Notes: generated by a model from the letters alone, not told the origin. 64,000 bases of DNA from Prorocentrum cordatum (GCA_963575745.1 CAUYUJ010019257.1:112501-176500), one strand, 5' to 3'. Shown: positions 40,484 to 51,110, counted from the stretch's first letter. Numbers and translations are program-made.

Positions 40484-42458
40484 CTCTCGAGCAGGGGATC
40501 GACTAGAGAATTGATCTACCCCGAAATTGTTTTTCGCGTCGAATCTACGAAACAAGTGCGCAGAATGCTCGTAGGTGCACGGATTTCGAAAGATTCGACG
40601 AGCAAATCAATTTGGGGGTCAATGAATTCTGTAGTCATCCCCTGCTCGAACCCTTGACACGCCCGGGGTGGGTACGGAACAACAGTGGGGGCCCAACCGC
40701 AGATGCTATCTAAGACTGGCAGCGGCCACCGCGGGGCGGGCGTCTGCCTGTTTTAAACAGACAACGTCCGCGGCAACCCGGCATGGGCAGGAACTGCTGT
40801 CGGTCTTCGTCACAACTCTTTCCGTGCCCATTCCGATCGTGCCCGCACCTGGCTGCCGCACAAGAAGAGAGCTGGCTTCCAGTCCTCGGGGGCGGACCCT
40901 TTCATGACGGTCAGATTGCGGTAGACGGCGACGTTGCTCTGCAAGCCCTGCCGGTTGCTCCAGCCCGCACTGCACTTCTTCTGACTCTTCACGGGCCACG
41001 CTTGGAAGCCCTCGAAGGAGCGGTGGATGCGGGCAGCGATCTCCGACGTGAGGGCATTGACAAAGGCGTAGCCGAACGTCTGGTTTGTCTTGAAGTCCCT
41101 GGGCACGTATACGAGGTCGAACTGCCCACGGAAGCCGTGCGCGTCCAAGAGCTCCACGAGCATATCCCGGGTGAGCGGATACGGTACGTTGCGGAGCAGC
41201 ACGGTGGTGCGCCACTCGGCGCCCGAGGACGACGGCGGCTGGCCGCGGGGAGCCTCGGGGCCGCGCGGCGGGAGCGGCAGCTCCGGCGCCGACGCGATGC
41301 GGAACAGTCGGCGCACCCTGCGCTCCTCCTCGTACTCCTGCCGACGGCGAGCCCAGGGGGGGAAGTGAGAGGGGGCAGGCCTTCTCAGAAGGCGGCGGGG
41401 TTTCTCAGGAGCCCCCGCGCCTTCTGAGGAGGCCTCTGAGCCTTTCCTGCCGGCGCAGAACACCGCTCGGCAGGCCAGGGGGGTTCTGAGGAGCCCCGCC
41501 GCCTTCTGCGAAGGCCTGCCCCCTCTCCCAGACGCTCAATGGTCTGGGATCATAATTTGGCTTTCTGGTGGCCGCTCGGGACGAGTCGAGCACCCCCGGG
41601 AAAACTCTCGGCGAGGCGCAGCTTCCGAAGCGCACCCCGATGCTGGAGGATTTCAAACACCCTCCGAGAGACCGCGGCAGCCAGCGCCACTCGGAGGACA
41701 AGACGTCGCACCGGGAGGGAGGGCCAAGGGTGCGACAGTCGGCTGCCAGCGGCCGCCAACACCACGGGACGAGCCCGCGAGCCCGGTAGCCCAAGCGGCG
41801 ACACCGCGACACCCACGCGGCACGGCACGACACTGGGCACAGGAGCCAAGACCCATGCAGTGCAACCGCGAAGCGGTGACGCCAACCCCTCCACGGGGTC
41901 AACGACAGGCGTGCCGGGCCGCGACGCCACCGCCGAGCTGCCACGATGCCGCGAATGGCGGAAGCCACGAATCGACCCCCGAAGGCCTGCTGAGTCCCCC
42001 TGCCATCACATCCTCAGGTCATGGAAGCCGCCGAAAACCCACGCGCCGAACCCTTTTTTTTGGTCTGCGGGTCGGGAGCGGGCCCCTTCCGGTCAAGAGC
42101 TAAACGGGGCGCGAGTAGCCCTAATTGGGGAGACAAGGCGCGGGCGGGCAGGGCCTCAGGCGGCCGGAGGGCTCAGAGTACAGGCGGTGCCGAAGATCTT
42201 GCACAGGACAAGGTACGCCATGGACTGGAGCAGGGGGCGAGGTCCCAGAGGGAGAGCCGAACCTCGAACCCGAAACTCCCAAACCTTCCCCCCTCGGTCC
42301 CGCCGCCGATCCTGGAAGTGGAGGAACGTGTTCCGGACCACCAGCCTCCCGCCCAGGCCCGTGGGCTGCGACAGCCCGGCGGCGCCCGCGCACCCGCGGA
42401 GGAGCCCGCCGCGGGCGGCGGGAGCCGCCTCCAGCGAGACCTCGGGCGCGGCGTCCAT
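40346..42458 (-). CDS. Mei2-like RNA-binding protein (RRM_2 domain), three exons
   Basis: Joining 42,458-42,312, 41,337-40,849 and 40,483-40,346 gives 257 residues plus stop, all junctions in phase 0. Residues 41-48 (VRNTFLHF) resemble a conserved N-terminal motif of dinoflagellate Mei2-like proteins. Residues 92-208 are the RRM: TTVLLRNVP (RNP2-like), ELLDAHGFRGQFDLVYVPRD, GYAFVN (RNP1-like), AARIHRSFEGF, KCSAGWSNRQGLQ and WKPALFLCG, the layout of the Mei2 C-terminal RRM. Exon 3 starts VAFPAPTR, fitting the usual end of this domain, and the tail is basic then acidic. Family role: single-stranded RNA binding (Mei2 controls meiosis in yeast); the target here is unknown. Both introns are built of foldback elements. 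The start at 42,458 (Met-Asp-Ala-Ala) follows a CTCTGCAAG that could accept a trans-spliced leader. Exon 2 is secure, exon 3 likely, exon 1 probable. Confidence 0.75.
40487..40649. mobile_element. Foldback element family J, 3' part of intron 2
   Basis: TCGAGCAGGGGATCGACTAG at left and TAGTCATCCCCTGCTCGA at right; the inverted repeat reaches into GAATT..TTGA..CCCC and AAATTG. One end is two bases from the exon 3 acceptor. No other copy is in the window. Confidence 0.8.
40664..40848. mobile_element. Foldback element family I, copy 1; 5' part of intron 2
   Basis: The interior GTTTTAAACAGACAACGTCC and the CTTTCCGTGCCCAT arm match copies at 61,589, 62,428 and 63,543. Its terminus on the minus strand is the splice donor GTGCGGGCACG of exon 2. 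Confidence 0.75.
40849..41337 (-). CDS. Exon 2 of the Mei2-like gene (the RRM)
   Basis: 489 nt, 163 codons, open throughout. Acceptor CGGCAG|GAG at 41,338; donor AGCCAG|GTGCGG at 40,848. An uninterrupted frame also runs upstream through the family B element to 41,463, but that part (SEGAGAPEKPRRLLRRPAPS) is only the element read in frame. Confidence 0.85.
41338..41535. mobile_element. Foldback element family B, copy 5; 3' end of intron 1
   Basis: On the minus strand it runs from GGAGAGGGGGCAGGCCTTCG to CCTGGGCTCGCCGTCGGCAG, the last two bases being the exon 2 acceptor. The far TIR is missing here; a matching 22-nt left end starts intron 1 at about 42,308, so the element is probably split by about 750 bp of inserted DNA, including repeat Q at 42,020-42,250. 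Confidence 0.7.
42312..42458 (-). CDS. Exon 1 of the Mei2-like gene
   Basis: 147 nt, 49 codons, starting MDAAPEVSLEAAP and ending RNTFLHFQ. The donor is placed at TTCCAG|GATCGG, a GA donor of the sort known in dinoflagellates, because the intron then begins at the family B-like end. A GT donor ten codons on (GGGAAG|GTTTGG) is also in phase 0. Confidence 0.55.
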
Positions 42459-42756
42459 CGGCAAGGCCCTTGCAGAGGGCGAGCTGCTCCCGTGCTCTGC
42501 GGAACGGGGGGGCGAGACACGAGAGTGGGGGGCGAAGGAACGTGTACCTCTGGTGCCCTTTTCGGGGCTCCTTCAGGGCACGCGTGGTGCGGTGCACCTC
42601 TCTTCACCTCCCCCTCTGATGCCCCCTCCCATTACGCAGCGCCCGAGATCTGGGGAGGGGGGGCGCCGCCGTTCCCCGACGCGGGAGCGGGCGGCAGTTG
42701 CCCTGGGCCGACGTGGCTTGAGCTAGAATGGCCTTGGTGGGGCTGGTGACGACGAT
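42459..42756. other. 5' flank of the Mei2-like gene
   Basis: No promoter motif could be identified. Minus-strand GAGCAGCTCGCCCTCTGCAAG just before the start is a possible trans-splice acceptor. Confidence 0.3.
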
Positions 42757-42781
42757 GAGGAGAGAGAGAGAGAGAGAGATA
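42757..42781 (+). repeat. (GA)n microsatellite
   Basis: About 11 GA units. Confidence 0.9.
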
Positions 42782-42862
42782 GGAGTACGAGCATGTCCGA
42801 AGCAAGGGGGAGGGGGCGGAGTACACGGCCGACCCGCCCGCGGCCACGCTTGAGCGATTAGC

Positions 42863-43120
42863 GGCCATGGCGACTCGGCCATCAAGTTCTGCGCCGGCAA
42901 TGGTGCTCACTGCCCGCGTCGCACCGATGCCGTCGTGGCAGCTCTAGATCCGATTCAACCAGAGCTCCGTTCGGAAGGAAGGCTGGCCCTGGCCAAGCGG
43001 CCAGATGCACTTGAGCTGCTCCGACGCCGTCGGATCAACGCAAGCGAAGCTGCGCAAAATGGCTGGGGACGGGACTTCGGAGGATATGCCCCCATGCCGC
43101 TGGCCCACCGCCCACTGTGA
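42863..43120 (+). other. Possible exon, unassigned
   Basis: A plus frame with natural-looking composition (IKFCAGNGAHC, PDALELLRRRRINASEAAQN) ending at 43,120. No family recognised, and it would be the only plus-strand coding sequence. It may equally be a chance frame. Confidence 0.2.
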
Positions 43121-43263
43121 AGCGTCACCAGGGATCATGGACTGGCTGCGCGCGACAGCAGCACCCGCCGCGGGCGCGCGCCACGGGAACACCGCCCGTA
43201 GACCCGTTCGATTGGAGCCATGGCGGCAAACGGAACTGACGAGATGTGTGTCCCGAGTCGCCC

Positions 43264-43264
43264 G

Positions 43265-43298
<34 letters not shown>
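43264..43298. repeat. (TA)n microsatellite
   Basis: About 16 TA units. Confidence 0.95.
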
Positions 43299-43299
<1 letters not shown>

Positions 43300-44237
43300 A
43301 AAATATGTTTTTTAGTGTCTCCTTTTTTGTGGTCCATGCCAGCTTCGTGCTCCAGGCACCAGCGGGGCCCACTCGGTGTCGAGCGACCTCCGCTCGCGGA
43401 GGTGCCCAAGAGACTGCCGGCCTCAGCAGGGGGCGGGGGATTCCGATCGGGTGCCCAAGGCGGCGGTCATTGCACGAGTGAGCAAGTTAGGGAACCCACC
43501 AAAGGATGTACGCGCCCAGCTATGTACATGAACAAGGCCCCTCGATTCGCGAGACCGGCCACGTGATACGAACATTTGTGCAATGCGTGCTCTCGAAACC
43601 AGCGTGGATTCATGTACATGTACGTCCTTCTTTCGCTCCTGAAGCAAGTGCACCGAGTTGGGCTGGGAAAGCGGCGGAAGTACTGCACACGAGTAAGCCC
43701 GATCCCGCACTGCAAGGCTGCGCAGACGCTGCCCCGAGCTGCATCCCACAGGACTCAACACTGCTTCTCGCCTCGTGTGCACGGCCAACTGAGCCGAGGC
43801 TTGCCCGGTGAGTTTCGTTCTCTTCATGCTCCTTTTCCTCCTGCCTTGCTCCAAGCACTCCACACTGTGTTTTCGCTTGAAGGGAGAAACGGACATCCTA
43901 GCGGCCAGGCCACTCAATGAGGCCAGCACGATCGTCTCATATCATTGCGTTAAACTCTCCCCAACGACTGTTTCATTTCAGAATATCACACTCAACTTCC
44001 CCTCGTATTTCAACTATCTCCTTTCTCTTTCGACTATCGTGCCTGGCACTTCGAACCAGACGGGCAATGTCATATTGGCAGAGTTTCCTTGCTCACTCGG
44101 GTTGTATGCTTCCTCGTCCCCGATTTCGCCTTGATGTTACATGTTTCCCCAACGCTCTTGCATTGTTTTTTCGTTCTGAATGGAGCAGTGGAACCGCGTC
44201 TACTTGCTTCCTTCCTTCCCGCCTCCCTCCTCCTCTT
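43299..44237. other. Unassigned, locally less GC-rich
   Basis: 43,820-44,200 is visibly A/T-richer than its surroundings. No coding motif or repeat family recognised. Confidence 0.3.
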
Positions 44238-44436
44238 CTCGGGTCGGGCGAAAGGGGGGGATAGCAAAGAGGGGGTTTGAGAATCAGCTCGCGTAGCTGA
44301 TTTTCCCGGCGCCTCCCGGCGCCGGAGGCGGTTATGTATCGAGGAATGGGCCCCCCCTCAGTGAGGCCGAAACCAGCTGCATGCAGCAAATTTCGTACCC
44401 CCCCCTTTCCCAATCCCCCCCTTTCGCCCGGCCCGA
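44238..44436. mobile_element. Foldback element family G, copy 4
   Basis: CTCGGGTCGGGCGAAAGGGG at left, CCCCCTTTCGCCCGGCCCGA at right; about 199 bp, both TIRs intact. Confidence 0.85.
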
Positions 44437-44489
44437 TCTTCCCACCTGCCTCCTGCCTCCTTCCTCGCCGTCCTGTCTGGGACCTCGCG

Positions 44490-45500
44490 CCGGGGTTGCG
44501 GACTTCGAAGCTGTCGCCCCTTGCGAGGGCTGCTGGGGCGTCCAGCGGGGCGACGTCCTAGTCAAGTCAGAGCGAGACCCCGCCATCGCCAGGGGTAGCG
44601 AACTCCGAAACCGTCGCCGCTTTCGAGGGCTGCTGCGGGGTCCGCCGGAGAGACGTCCTACGCAGATCCGAGCGGGACCTCTCCGTCGCTAAGGGTGCTG
44701 CGCGCTGCGAGGCTATCGCCGCTTTCGAAAGCCGCTGGGGGGTCCAGCGGAGCGACGTCCTCGGCGGATCTGAGCGGGACCTCGCCGTCGCCAGCGGGCT
44801 GCGCGCTGCGGTGCTGTCGCCGTTTTCGAAGGATGCTTGGAGGTCCAGCGGAATGACGTCCTAGGCAGATCCGAATGGGACCTCGCCGCCGCTGGGAGGC
44901 TGCGAGCTGCGAAACTCTCGCCACCTTCGAAGGGTTCTGGGGTCCAGCGGAATGGCATCCTAGGCATATCGGAGCGGGACCTCGCCGTCGCTAGGGTGTT
45001 GCGACGTGCGAAATCGTCGCCATTTGCGAAGGCCCAACGGACTGACGTCATGCGCATATCGGAGCGGAACCTTGCCGTCGCTGGGCGGCTGCGCGCTACG
45101 AAACTGTCGCCACTTATGGGGGCTGCTGGGGTTCCACAGGAACGACGTCATGCACAAATCAAACGAACCCTTGCCGTCGCAGTGAGCTACGCTCTGCGAG
45201 TGCGTCACCACTTTCGAAGGCTGCTAGGGGGTTTAGCGGAATAGCGTTTTACGCAGATCCGAACGGGACCTCGCAGTCGCTGCGGGGTGCGCACTGTGAA
45301 GCTGTCGCCGCTTTCGAAAGCTGCAAAGGGATCCCAGCGGAGTGACGTCCTCGGCGGATCAGAGCGGGACCTCGCCGTCGCCGGGGGGCTGCGAACTGCG
45401 AAATAGCTGGTACACCCGAAGGCTGCAGAAGGAGGTCCAGCGGAGTGACGTCCTCGGCATATCGGGGCAGAGCGACGCCCTAGCCAAGTCAGAGCAGGAC
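44490..45500 (+). repeat. ~100-bp satellite, diverged array (about 10 units)
   Basis: Each unit has GACGTCCT, CGGAGCGGGACCTCGCCGTC, GCTGCG..CTGCGAAACTGTCG and CCTTTCGAAGGCTGCTGGGG variants, at about 95-100-bp spacing. It is homologous to the array at 48,290 but more diverged, and carries GACGTC where that array has GCGGATCC. Confidence 0.9.
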
Positions 45501-45579
45501 CTCGCCTTCACTGGGGAGGTGCGAACTGAGAAGCTGCCGCCACCGACCGCAACGTCACGTCCGGACGTCCTGCCAGGGC

Positions 45580-45925
45580 CGGACCATGCCACGCGGAGGC
45601 ATAGTCGACGCCGTATGCAAGGACGTGGAGGACCTGCGCGGCCTCGAGCTGCGAATCTACGTGATGCTTTCCGGGGCCACGAAGGTTCGAGAACTTGCTG
45701 ATCATACGCGGCCCCAGCCTCGATCTCGTTTCCCGCGGGCCGCCCGCAGAATTGGCGGCGCGCTTACGGGCGTTTAACTCCCACGCTGAAAGGTACAGGA
45801 AGGATTTGGAGAGGCTGGCGGGCGAGCTCGGCGCCGGTCGCTATTTGCACGGGTTATGCACCGGTGGTGATTTGGGGCGTCGAGCGACCTTCCGCGGGCT
45901 GCGCTGCTTCCCCCCGTGTCATTGA
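45580..45925 (+). other. Possible exon(s), unassigned
   Basis: Plus frames MPRGGIVDAVCKDVEDLRGL (45,586 on) and, shifted, AELAARLRAFNSHAERYRKD (45,690 on) look amphipathic and protein-like. The minus frame in the same place is also open, and no family is recognised. Confidence 0.25.
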
Positions 45926-45992
45926 GCACATCGCCACCCTCCTTTCTCATCCAGCCTCCCTTGTTGTCGTCCTCTCCCCCTTTCACCGCTTC

Positions 45993-46021
45993 CCTGCTGC
46001 TGCTGCTGCTGCTGCTGCTGC
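45993..46021 (+). repeat. (CTG)n microsatellite
   Basis: About nine CTG units. Confidence 0.9.
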
Positions 46022-46149
46022 TACTGCGTTGACTCTTAGGCCCCCCCCCTTCTCTGTCCTTCTCCTGCCCTGCGCTCCCGCTCTCTTCCTGTGCGAGACT
46101 GTGGCCTATCTCTCCAATGGTTCTTCTTCACTCTGGGTCGGGGCCATGT

Positions 46150-46167
46150 CGGGGATATGTATATGTC

Positions 46168-46202
<35 letters not shown>

Positions 46203-46241
46203 TTATGTATATGTATATGTATTTGTATGTGTAAATGTATG

Positions 46242-46275
<34 letters not shown>

Positions 46276-46279
46276 CATG

Positions 46280-46311
<32 letters not shown>

Positions 46312-46432
46312 TGCATGTATGTATGTATGTATGTATGTATGTATGGATGTATGTACGTATGTATGTATGCATGCATGCATGCATGCATGCATGCATGTAT
46401 GTATGTATGTATGTATATATATATATATGTAT
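46150..46432 (+). repeat. TATATG and TATG microsatellite
   Basis: GTATAT hexamers to about 46,282, then TATG tetramers with CATG and GATG variants, then (TA)n. Tyr/Val- and Met/Tyr/Val/Cys-type frames across it are artefacts. Confidence 0.97.
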
Positions 46433-46869
46433 CCGTCGGACCCCTGTGGGGTTTCGAGGACGAGGCTGTCCAGTTCTGGCTTCGAGTTCTAGCTCTACAG
46501 TCCCTCTTTTTTCTTGCTCCACTGTTGTGCTGGTTTGGGTATGTGCGAGGGGGGGAGGCTGAAAAGAGCCCTTGTCTCACCCCCCCGCTGGGGGCTCTCA
46601 GGATTCCTGGGGCCCCCCCCCCTCTCGTTTCGCCTTCCCTCCCTCCCTCGCGCTTTCGCTGTGGCGCTCGCGGAGCTGCCGCCGCTGGCGGTGTCCCCGC
46701 GCGTTTCGCCACCTGGGCCCGGTCTTGCCGCCTGGTCCCCTCCGCAGGCCCAGCACTTTGCTGGTTTCAGCTCTGCTGTGACTGCACATGTACTTGCCGT
46801 ACCCTGCCACGTGCCACCCACCTGGGCGGCCTGCGGCCCTCGCCCGTTGACCTGACACGGGGCCCAGGG

Positions 46870-47240
46870 GACATCTCGAAGACGATAGCTTTTCTCGCTC
46901 CCGCGGCCACGCCGCCACGCAGCTCACGTCGCGGGGGGTCGCGCTCCCGAGGCCACAAGTCCGGGGCAAAGTGCACCAGGCTCGCGCCCCTCAGGCCACA
47001 ATCCTCCTCCTTCTCCTCCTCCTCCTCCTCCCTCTTTGTAATGTACGCCAGGTTTCCCCAGCCACAACGCTTCGCAAATTGCATCACGCTCTCGCTCCCG
47101 AGGCCACAATCATCAGCAACTTGCGCCAGATCCGCTCTGCCGACGGCACAATCCCTGGCACATTACGCTGGCCTCGCGCCCCCGAGGCAACAAGCCCATG
47201 TACATGACTACAGAATGTACGCTCCCGAGGTCGCGAACCC
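46870..47240 (+). repeat. Degenerate ~60-bp tandem units (CTCCCGAGGCCACAA)
   Basis: CTCCCGAGGCCACAA and variants (CTCCCGCGGCCACG, CCCCTCAGGCCACAA, CCCCCGAGGCAACAA) recur with TTGC.CCAG-type sequence between them. One TCC tract interrupts it at 47,000. Confidence 0.65.
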
Positions 47241-47392
47241 ATCCCACGGAAACTGCCCCCAAACGCCAATCCCCCCTTCGGAGCAGACAAGCCGTCATTG
47301 CCTGCTTTGGGGTATGTGTTCGGGAGCACTTTTTGGGCCCCTGCTGTTCTCTGAGAATTCGGCTCTGGACCTGACGCCGCTGGTACTCTTCA

Positions 47393-47545
47393 GTCGGGCG
47401 TGTCCCCCCACAGGGGGATTTTCGACGAAAAAAACTCAACAAATATTCCAAAATGGTCAAAAGAAACTCCAAAAAATAGTCCCCAGTCCCCAGACTATTT
47501 TTGGACTATTTTTGAATATTCCCCCTGTAGATGGACAGGCCCGAC
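47393..47545. mobile_element. Foldback element family C, copy 4
   Basis: GTCGGGCGTGTCCCCCCACA at left, TGTAGATGGACAGGCCCGAC at right, 153 bp. Confidence 0.85.
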
Positions 47546-47724
47546 TTAATGGTACTCGTAACTCGCTGGGGGTGCACGCCCTCGGAGCCCCGAAGCCTCA
47601 TAAACTATCATGGATGTGCCTTCCCAAAGCGACCATCCCGAGTTCCTTTGCTACGGACGCGCGCAGCCAGCCAGCCAACAGACGGCCCGGACCAGCTGCC
47701 AACCTGCTACAGTCGGACTTGATT

Positions 47725-47832
47725 GGGCAGGACACGCGAGATGACACAAGACCCTTCCGAGGGCCACATGGCCATAGGAATGTAGGAGGCACGGGTCGCG
47801 AGACACAAGACGCAAGGGTATCCTTGATTTGG
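47725..47832 (+). repeat. Dispersed repeat M, copy 1
   Basis: GACACGCGAGATGACA, AGACCCTTCCGAGGGCCACA and AGGAGGCACGGGTCGCGAGA, nearly identical to 63,090-63,193. Confidence 0.85.
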
Positions 47833-48289
47833 CAAGGTCGACCTCCTGATCTGGGCCGGCTCTACAGGCCACTCCGCCGTGTGGCCAGCCAACCAACAGA
47901 CGAGCAAACCAGCCTTCCAACCAGCTGCATGCCAATCCGCTAACAGACCAACGACAAGACAAGACAAGACAAGCTGAGATGAGGCTTGGTGTCTTGTCTG
48001 TTGGTTGGCTGGCTGTGGCCAGCCGACCAGCAGACAAGAGAACAGAGCAGCCTGCCAAAACCGAGCGTGGCCACGCGAGCAAGCCTGAGGAGTGGGGGGG
48101 GGAGGCGGCGGAGGGCGAAGCTCTTCACACACATGCGCTCACACGCACACGTTATTTTTTGTTTTCTATTTTTCTTTTGATATAATTATTGTCATGCTTA
48201 TTGTTTTTGTTCTTTCTTTCTGTGTTTTCCCAACCCTCCTTGGTTGGGTATTCGTTCTGAATAGAGGGGTGTGGTCGCGTCATTCTCCC
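47833..48289. other. Unassigned; inverted CAAC/GTTGG motifs
   Basis: AACAGACCAACGACAAGACA and TGTCTTGTCTGTTGGTTGGC (47,941-48,008) can form a hairpin. CCAGCCAACCAACAGACGAG (47,883) and its relatives recur. No gene. Confidence 0.45.
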
Positions 48290-51110
48290 GCCCCCCCTGT
48301 GGTCGCCGTCCCTGGGGGGCTGCGACCTGCGGGGGCTGCGATCTGCGAAACGGTCGCCACTTTCGAGGGCTGCTGGGAAGGCCAGCAGAGAGGGTACTCA
48401 CCGCGGATCCAAACTGGACCTCGCCGTCCCTGGGGGGCTGCGACCTGTGAAACTGTCGCCACTCTCGAGGGCTGATGGGGAGGCCAGCAGAGAGGGTACT
48501 CACCGCGGATCCAAACAGGACCTCGCCATCCCTGGGCGGCTGCGATCTGTGAAACTGTCGCCACTTTCGAGGGCTGCTGGGGAGGCCAGCAGAGAAGGCA
48601 CTCACCGCGGATCCAAACGGGACCTCGCGAAACTGTCGCCACTTTCGAGGGCTGCTGGGGAGGCCAGCAGAAAAGGCACTCACCGCGGATCCAAACGGGA
48701 CCTCGCCGTCCCTGGGGGGCTGCGACCTGCGAAACTGTCGCCACTTTCGAGGGCTGCTGGGGAGGCCAGCAGAGAGGGCACTCACCGCGGATCCAAACAG
48801 GACATCGCCGTCCCTGGGGGGCTGCGACATGTGAAACTGTCGCCACTTTCGATGGGCTGCTGGGGAGGCCCGCAGAGAGGGCACTCACCGCGGATCCAAA
48901 CAGGACCTCGCCATCCCTGGGGGCTGCGACCGTGAACTGTCGCCACTTTCGAGGCTGCTGGCGAGGCCAGCAGAGAGGGTAATCACCGCGGATCCAAACA
49001 GGACTCGCCACCCTGGGGGGCTGCGATCTGTGAAACTGTCGCCACTTTCGAGGGTCTGCTGGGGAGGCCAGCAGAGAGGGCACTCACCGGATCCAAACAG
49101 GACTCTCCGTCCTGGGGGGCGCGACCTAAACCTGTCGCCACTTCGAGGGCTGCTGGGAGGCCAGCAGAGAGGGTACTCACCGCGATCCAAACGGACCTCG
49201 CCATCCCTGGGGGCTGCGATCTGTGAAACTGTCGCCACTTTCGAGGGCTGCTGGGGAGGCCAGCAGAGAGGGCACTCACCGCGGATCCAAACAGGACCTC
49301 GCCATCCCTGGGGGGCTGCGACCTGTGAAACTGTCGCCACTTTCGATGGGCTGCTGGGGAGGCCAGCAGAAAGGGTACTCACCGCGGATCCAAGCAGGAC
49401 CTCGCCATCCCTGGGGGGCTGCGACCTGTGAAACTGTCGCCACTCTCGAGGGCTGATGGGGAGGCCAGCAGAGAGGGTACTTACTCACCGCGGATCCAAA
49501 CAGGACCTCGCCATCCCTGGGTGGTTGCGATCTGTGAAACTGTCGCCACTTTCGAGGGGGGAGCTGGTGAGGCCAGCAGAGAGGGCACTCACCGCGGATC
49601 CAAGCAGGACCTCGCCATCCCTGGGGGGGCTGCAATGTGTGAAGTTGTCGCCACTTTCGAGGGCTGCTGGGGAGGCCAACAGAGAGGGCATTCACCGCGG
49701 ATCCAAGCAGGACCTCGCCATCCTTGGGGGGCTGCGATGTGTGTAATTGTAACCGCTTTCGAGGGCTGCTGGGGAGGCCAGCAGAGAGGGCACTCACCGC
49801 GGATCCAAGCAGGACCTCGCCATCCCTGGAGGGCTGCGATCTGTGAAACTGTCGCCTCTTTCGAGGGCTGCTGGGGAGGCCAGCAGAGAGGGTACCCACC
49901 GCGGATCCAAACAGGACCTCGCCATCCCTGGGGGCTTCGATCTGTGAAACTGTCGCCACTTTCGAGGGCTGCTGGGGAGGCCAGCAGAGAGGGTACACAC
50001 CGCGGATGCAAACAGGACCTCGCCATCCCTGGGGGACTGCGACCTGTGAAACTGTCGCCACTCTCGATGGGCTGCTGGGGAGGCCAGTAGAGAGGGCACT
50101 CACCGCGGATCCAAGCAGGACCTCGCCATGGGGGGGGGCTGCGATCTGTGAAACTGTCGCCACTTTCGAGGACTGCTGGGGAAGCCAGCAGAGAGGGCAC
50201 CCACCGTGGATCCAAGCAGGACCTCGCCGTCCCTGGGGGGCTGCGACCTGTGAAATTGGAACCACTTTCGAGGGCTGCTGGGGAGGCCAGCAGAGAGGGC
50301 ACTCACCGCGGATCCAAGCAGGACCTCGCCATGGGGGGCTGCGATCTGTGAATCTGTCGCAACTTTCGAGGCCTGCTGGAGAGGCCAGCAGAGAGGGTAC
50401 TCACCGCGGATCCAAACAGGACCTCGCCATTGCTGGGGGGCTGCGATCTGTGAAACTGTCGCCACTTTCGAGGCCTGCTGGTGGGTCCTGCGGAGTGAGG
50501 CACCGCGCGGACCTGAGCGGGACCTCGCCGCCCCTGGGGGGCTGCGATCTGCGAAACTGTCGCCACTGGTCCTGCGGAGTGAGGCACCGCGCGGACCTGA
50601 GCGAGACCTCGCCGTCCCTGGGGGGCTGCGATCTGCGAAACTGTCGCCACTTTCGAGGGCTGCTGGTGGGTCCTCCGCAGTGAGGCACCGCGCGGATCTG
50701 AGTGGGACCTCGCCACACCTGGGGGGCTGCGACCTGTGAAACTGTCGCCACTTTCGAGGGCTCCTGGTGAGTCCTGCGGAGTGAGGCACCGCGCGGACCT
50801 GAGCGGGACCTCGCCGTCCCTGGGGGGCTGCGATCTGCGAAACTGTCGCCACTTTCGAAAGCTGATGGTGGGTCCTGCGGAGTGAGGCACCGCGCGGACC
50901 TGAGCGGGACCTCGCCGTCCCTGGGGGGCTGCGATCTGCGAAACTGTCGCCACTTTCGAGGGCTGCTGGTGGGTCCTGCGGAGTAAAGCACCGCGCGGAC
51001 CTGAGCGGGACCTCGCCGTCCCTGGGGGGGGGGCGATCTGCAAAACTGTCGCCACTTTCGAGGGCTGCTGGTGGGTCCAGCGGAGCGAGGCACCAGGCAG
51101 ATATGGCGGG
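48290..51110 (+). repeat. ~100-bp satellite array (about 28 units, two subtypes)
   Basis: About 21 units of subtype 1 (CACTCACCGCGGATCCAAAC, AGGACCTCGCCATCCCTGGG, TGCGATCTGTGAAACTGTCG, GGCTGCTGGGGAGGCCAGCA) to about 50,480. Then about 7 units of subtype 2 (TGGTGGGTCCTGCGGAGTGA, GGCACCGCGCGGACCTGAGC). Some units carry deletions (48,620; 50,560). Minus frames of over 200 codons exist but shift with every indel. Confidence 0.95.

Noticed and set aside
41364-41463. N-terminal extension of the RRM frame (to 41,463) as real protein
   Set aside because: It is the family B element read in frame; the same peptide pattern appears at every family B copy.
43423-43929. A 168-codon minus frame
   Set aside because: No motif, and overlapping plus frames are similarly long.
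46117-47943. A 608-codon plus frame
   Set aside because: It begins inside the TATATG microsatellite and runs across a repeat array and a complete family C element; composition changes abruptly at each boundary.
44490-51110. A CRISPR array
   Set aside because: Units are contiguous and homologous over their whole length with no unique spacers, and no cas-like gene is present.
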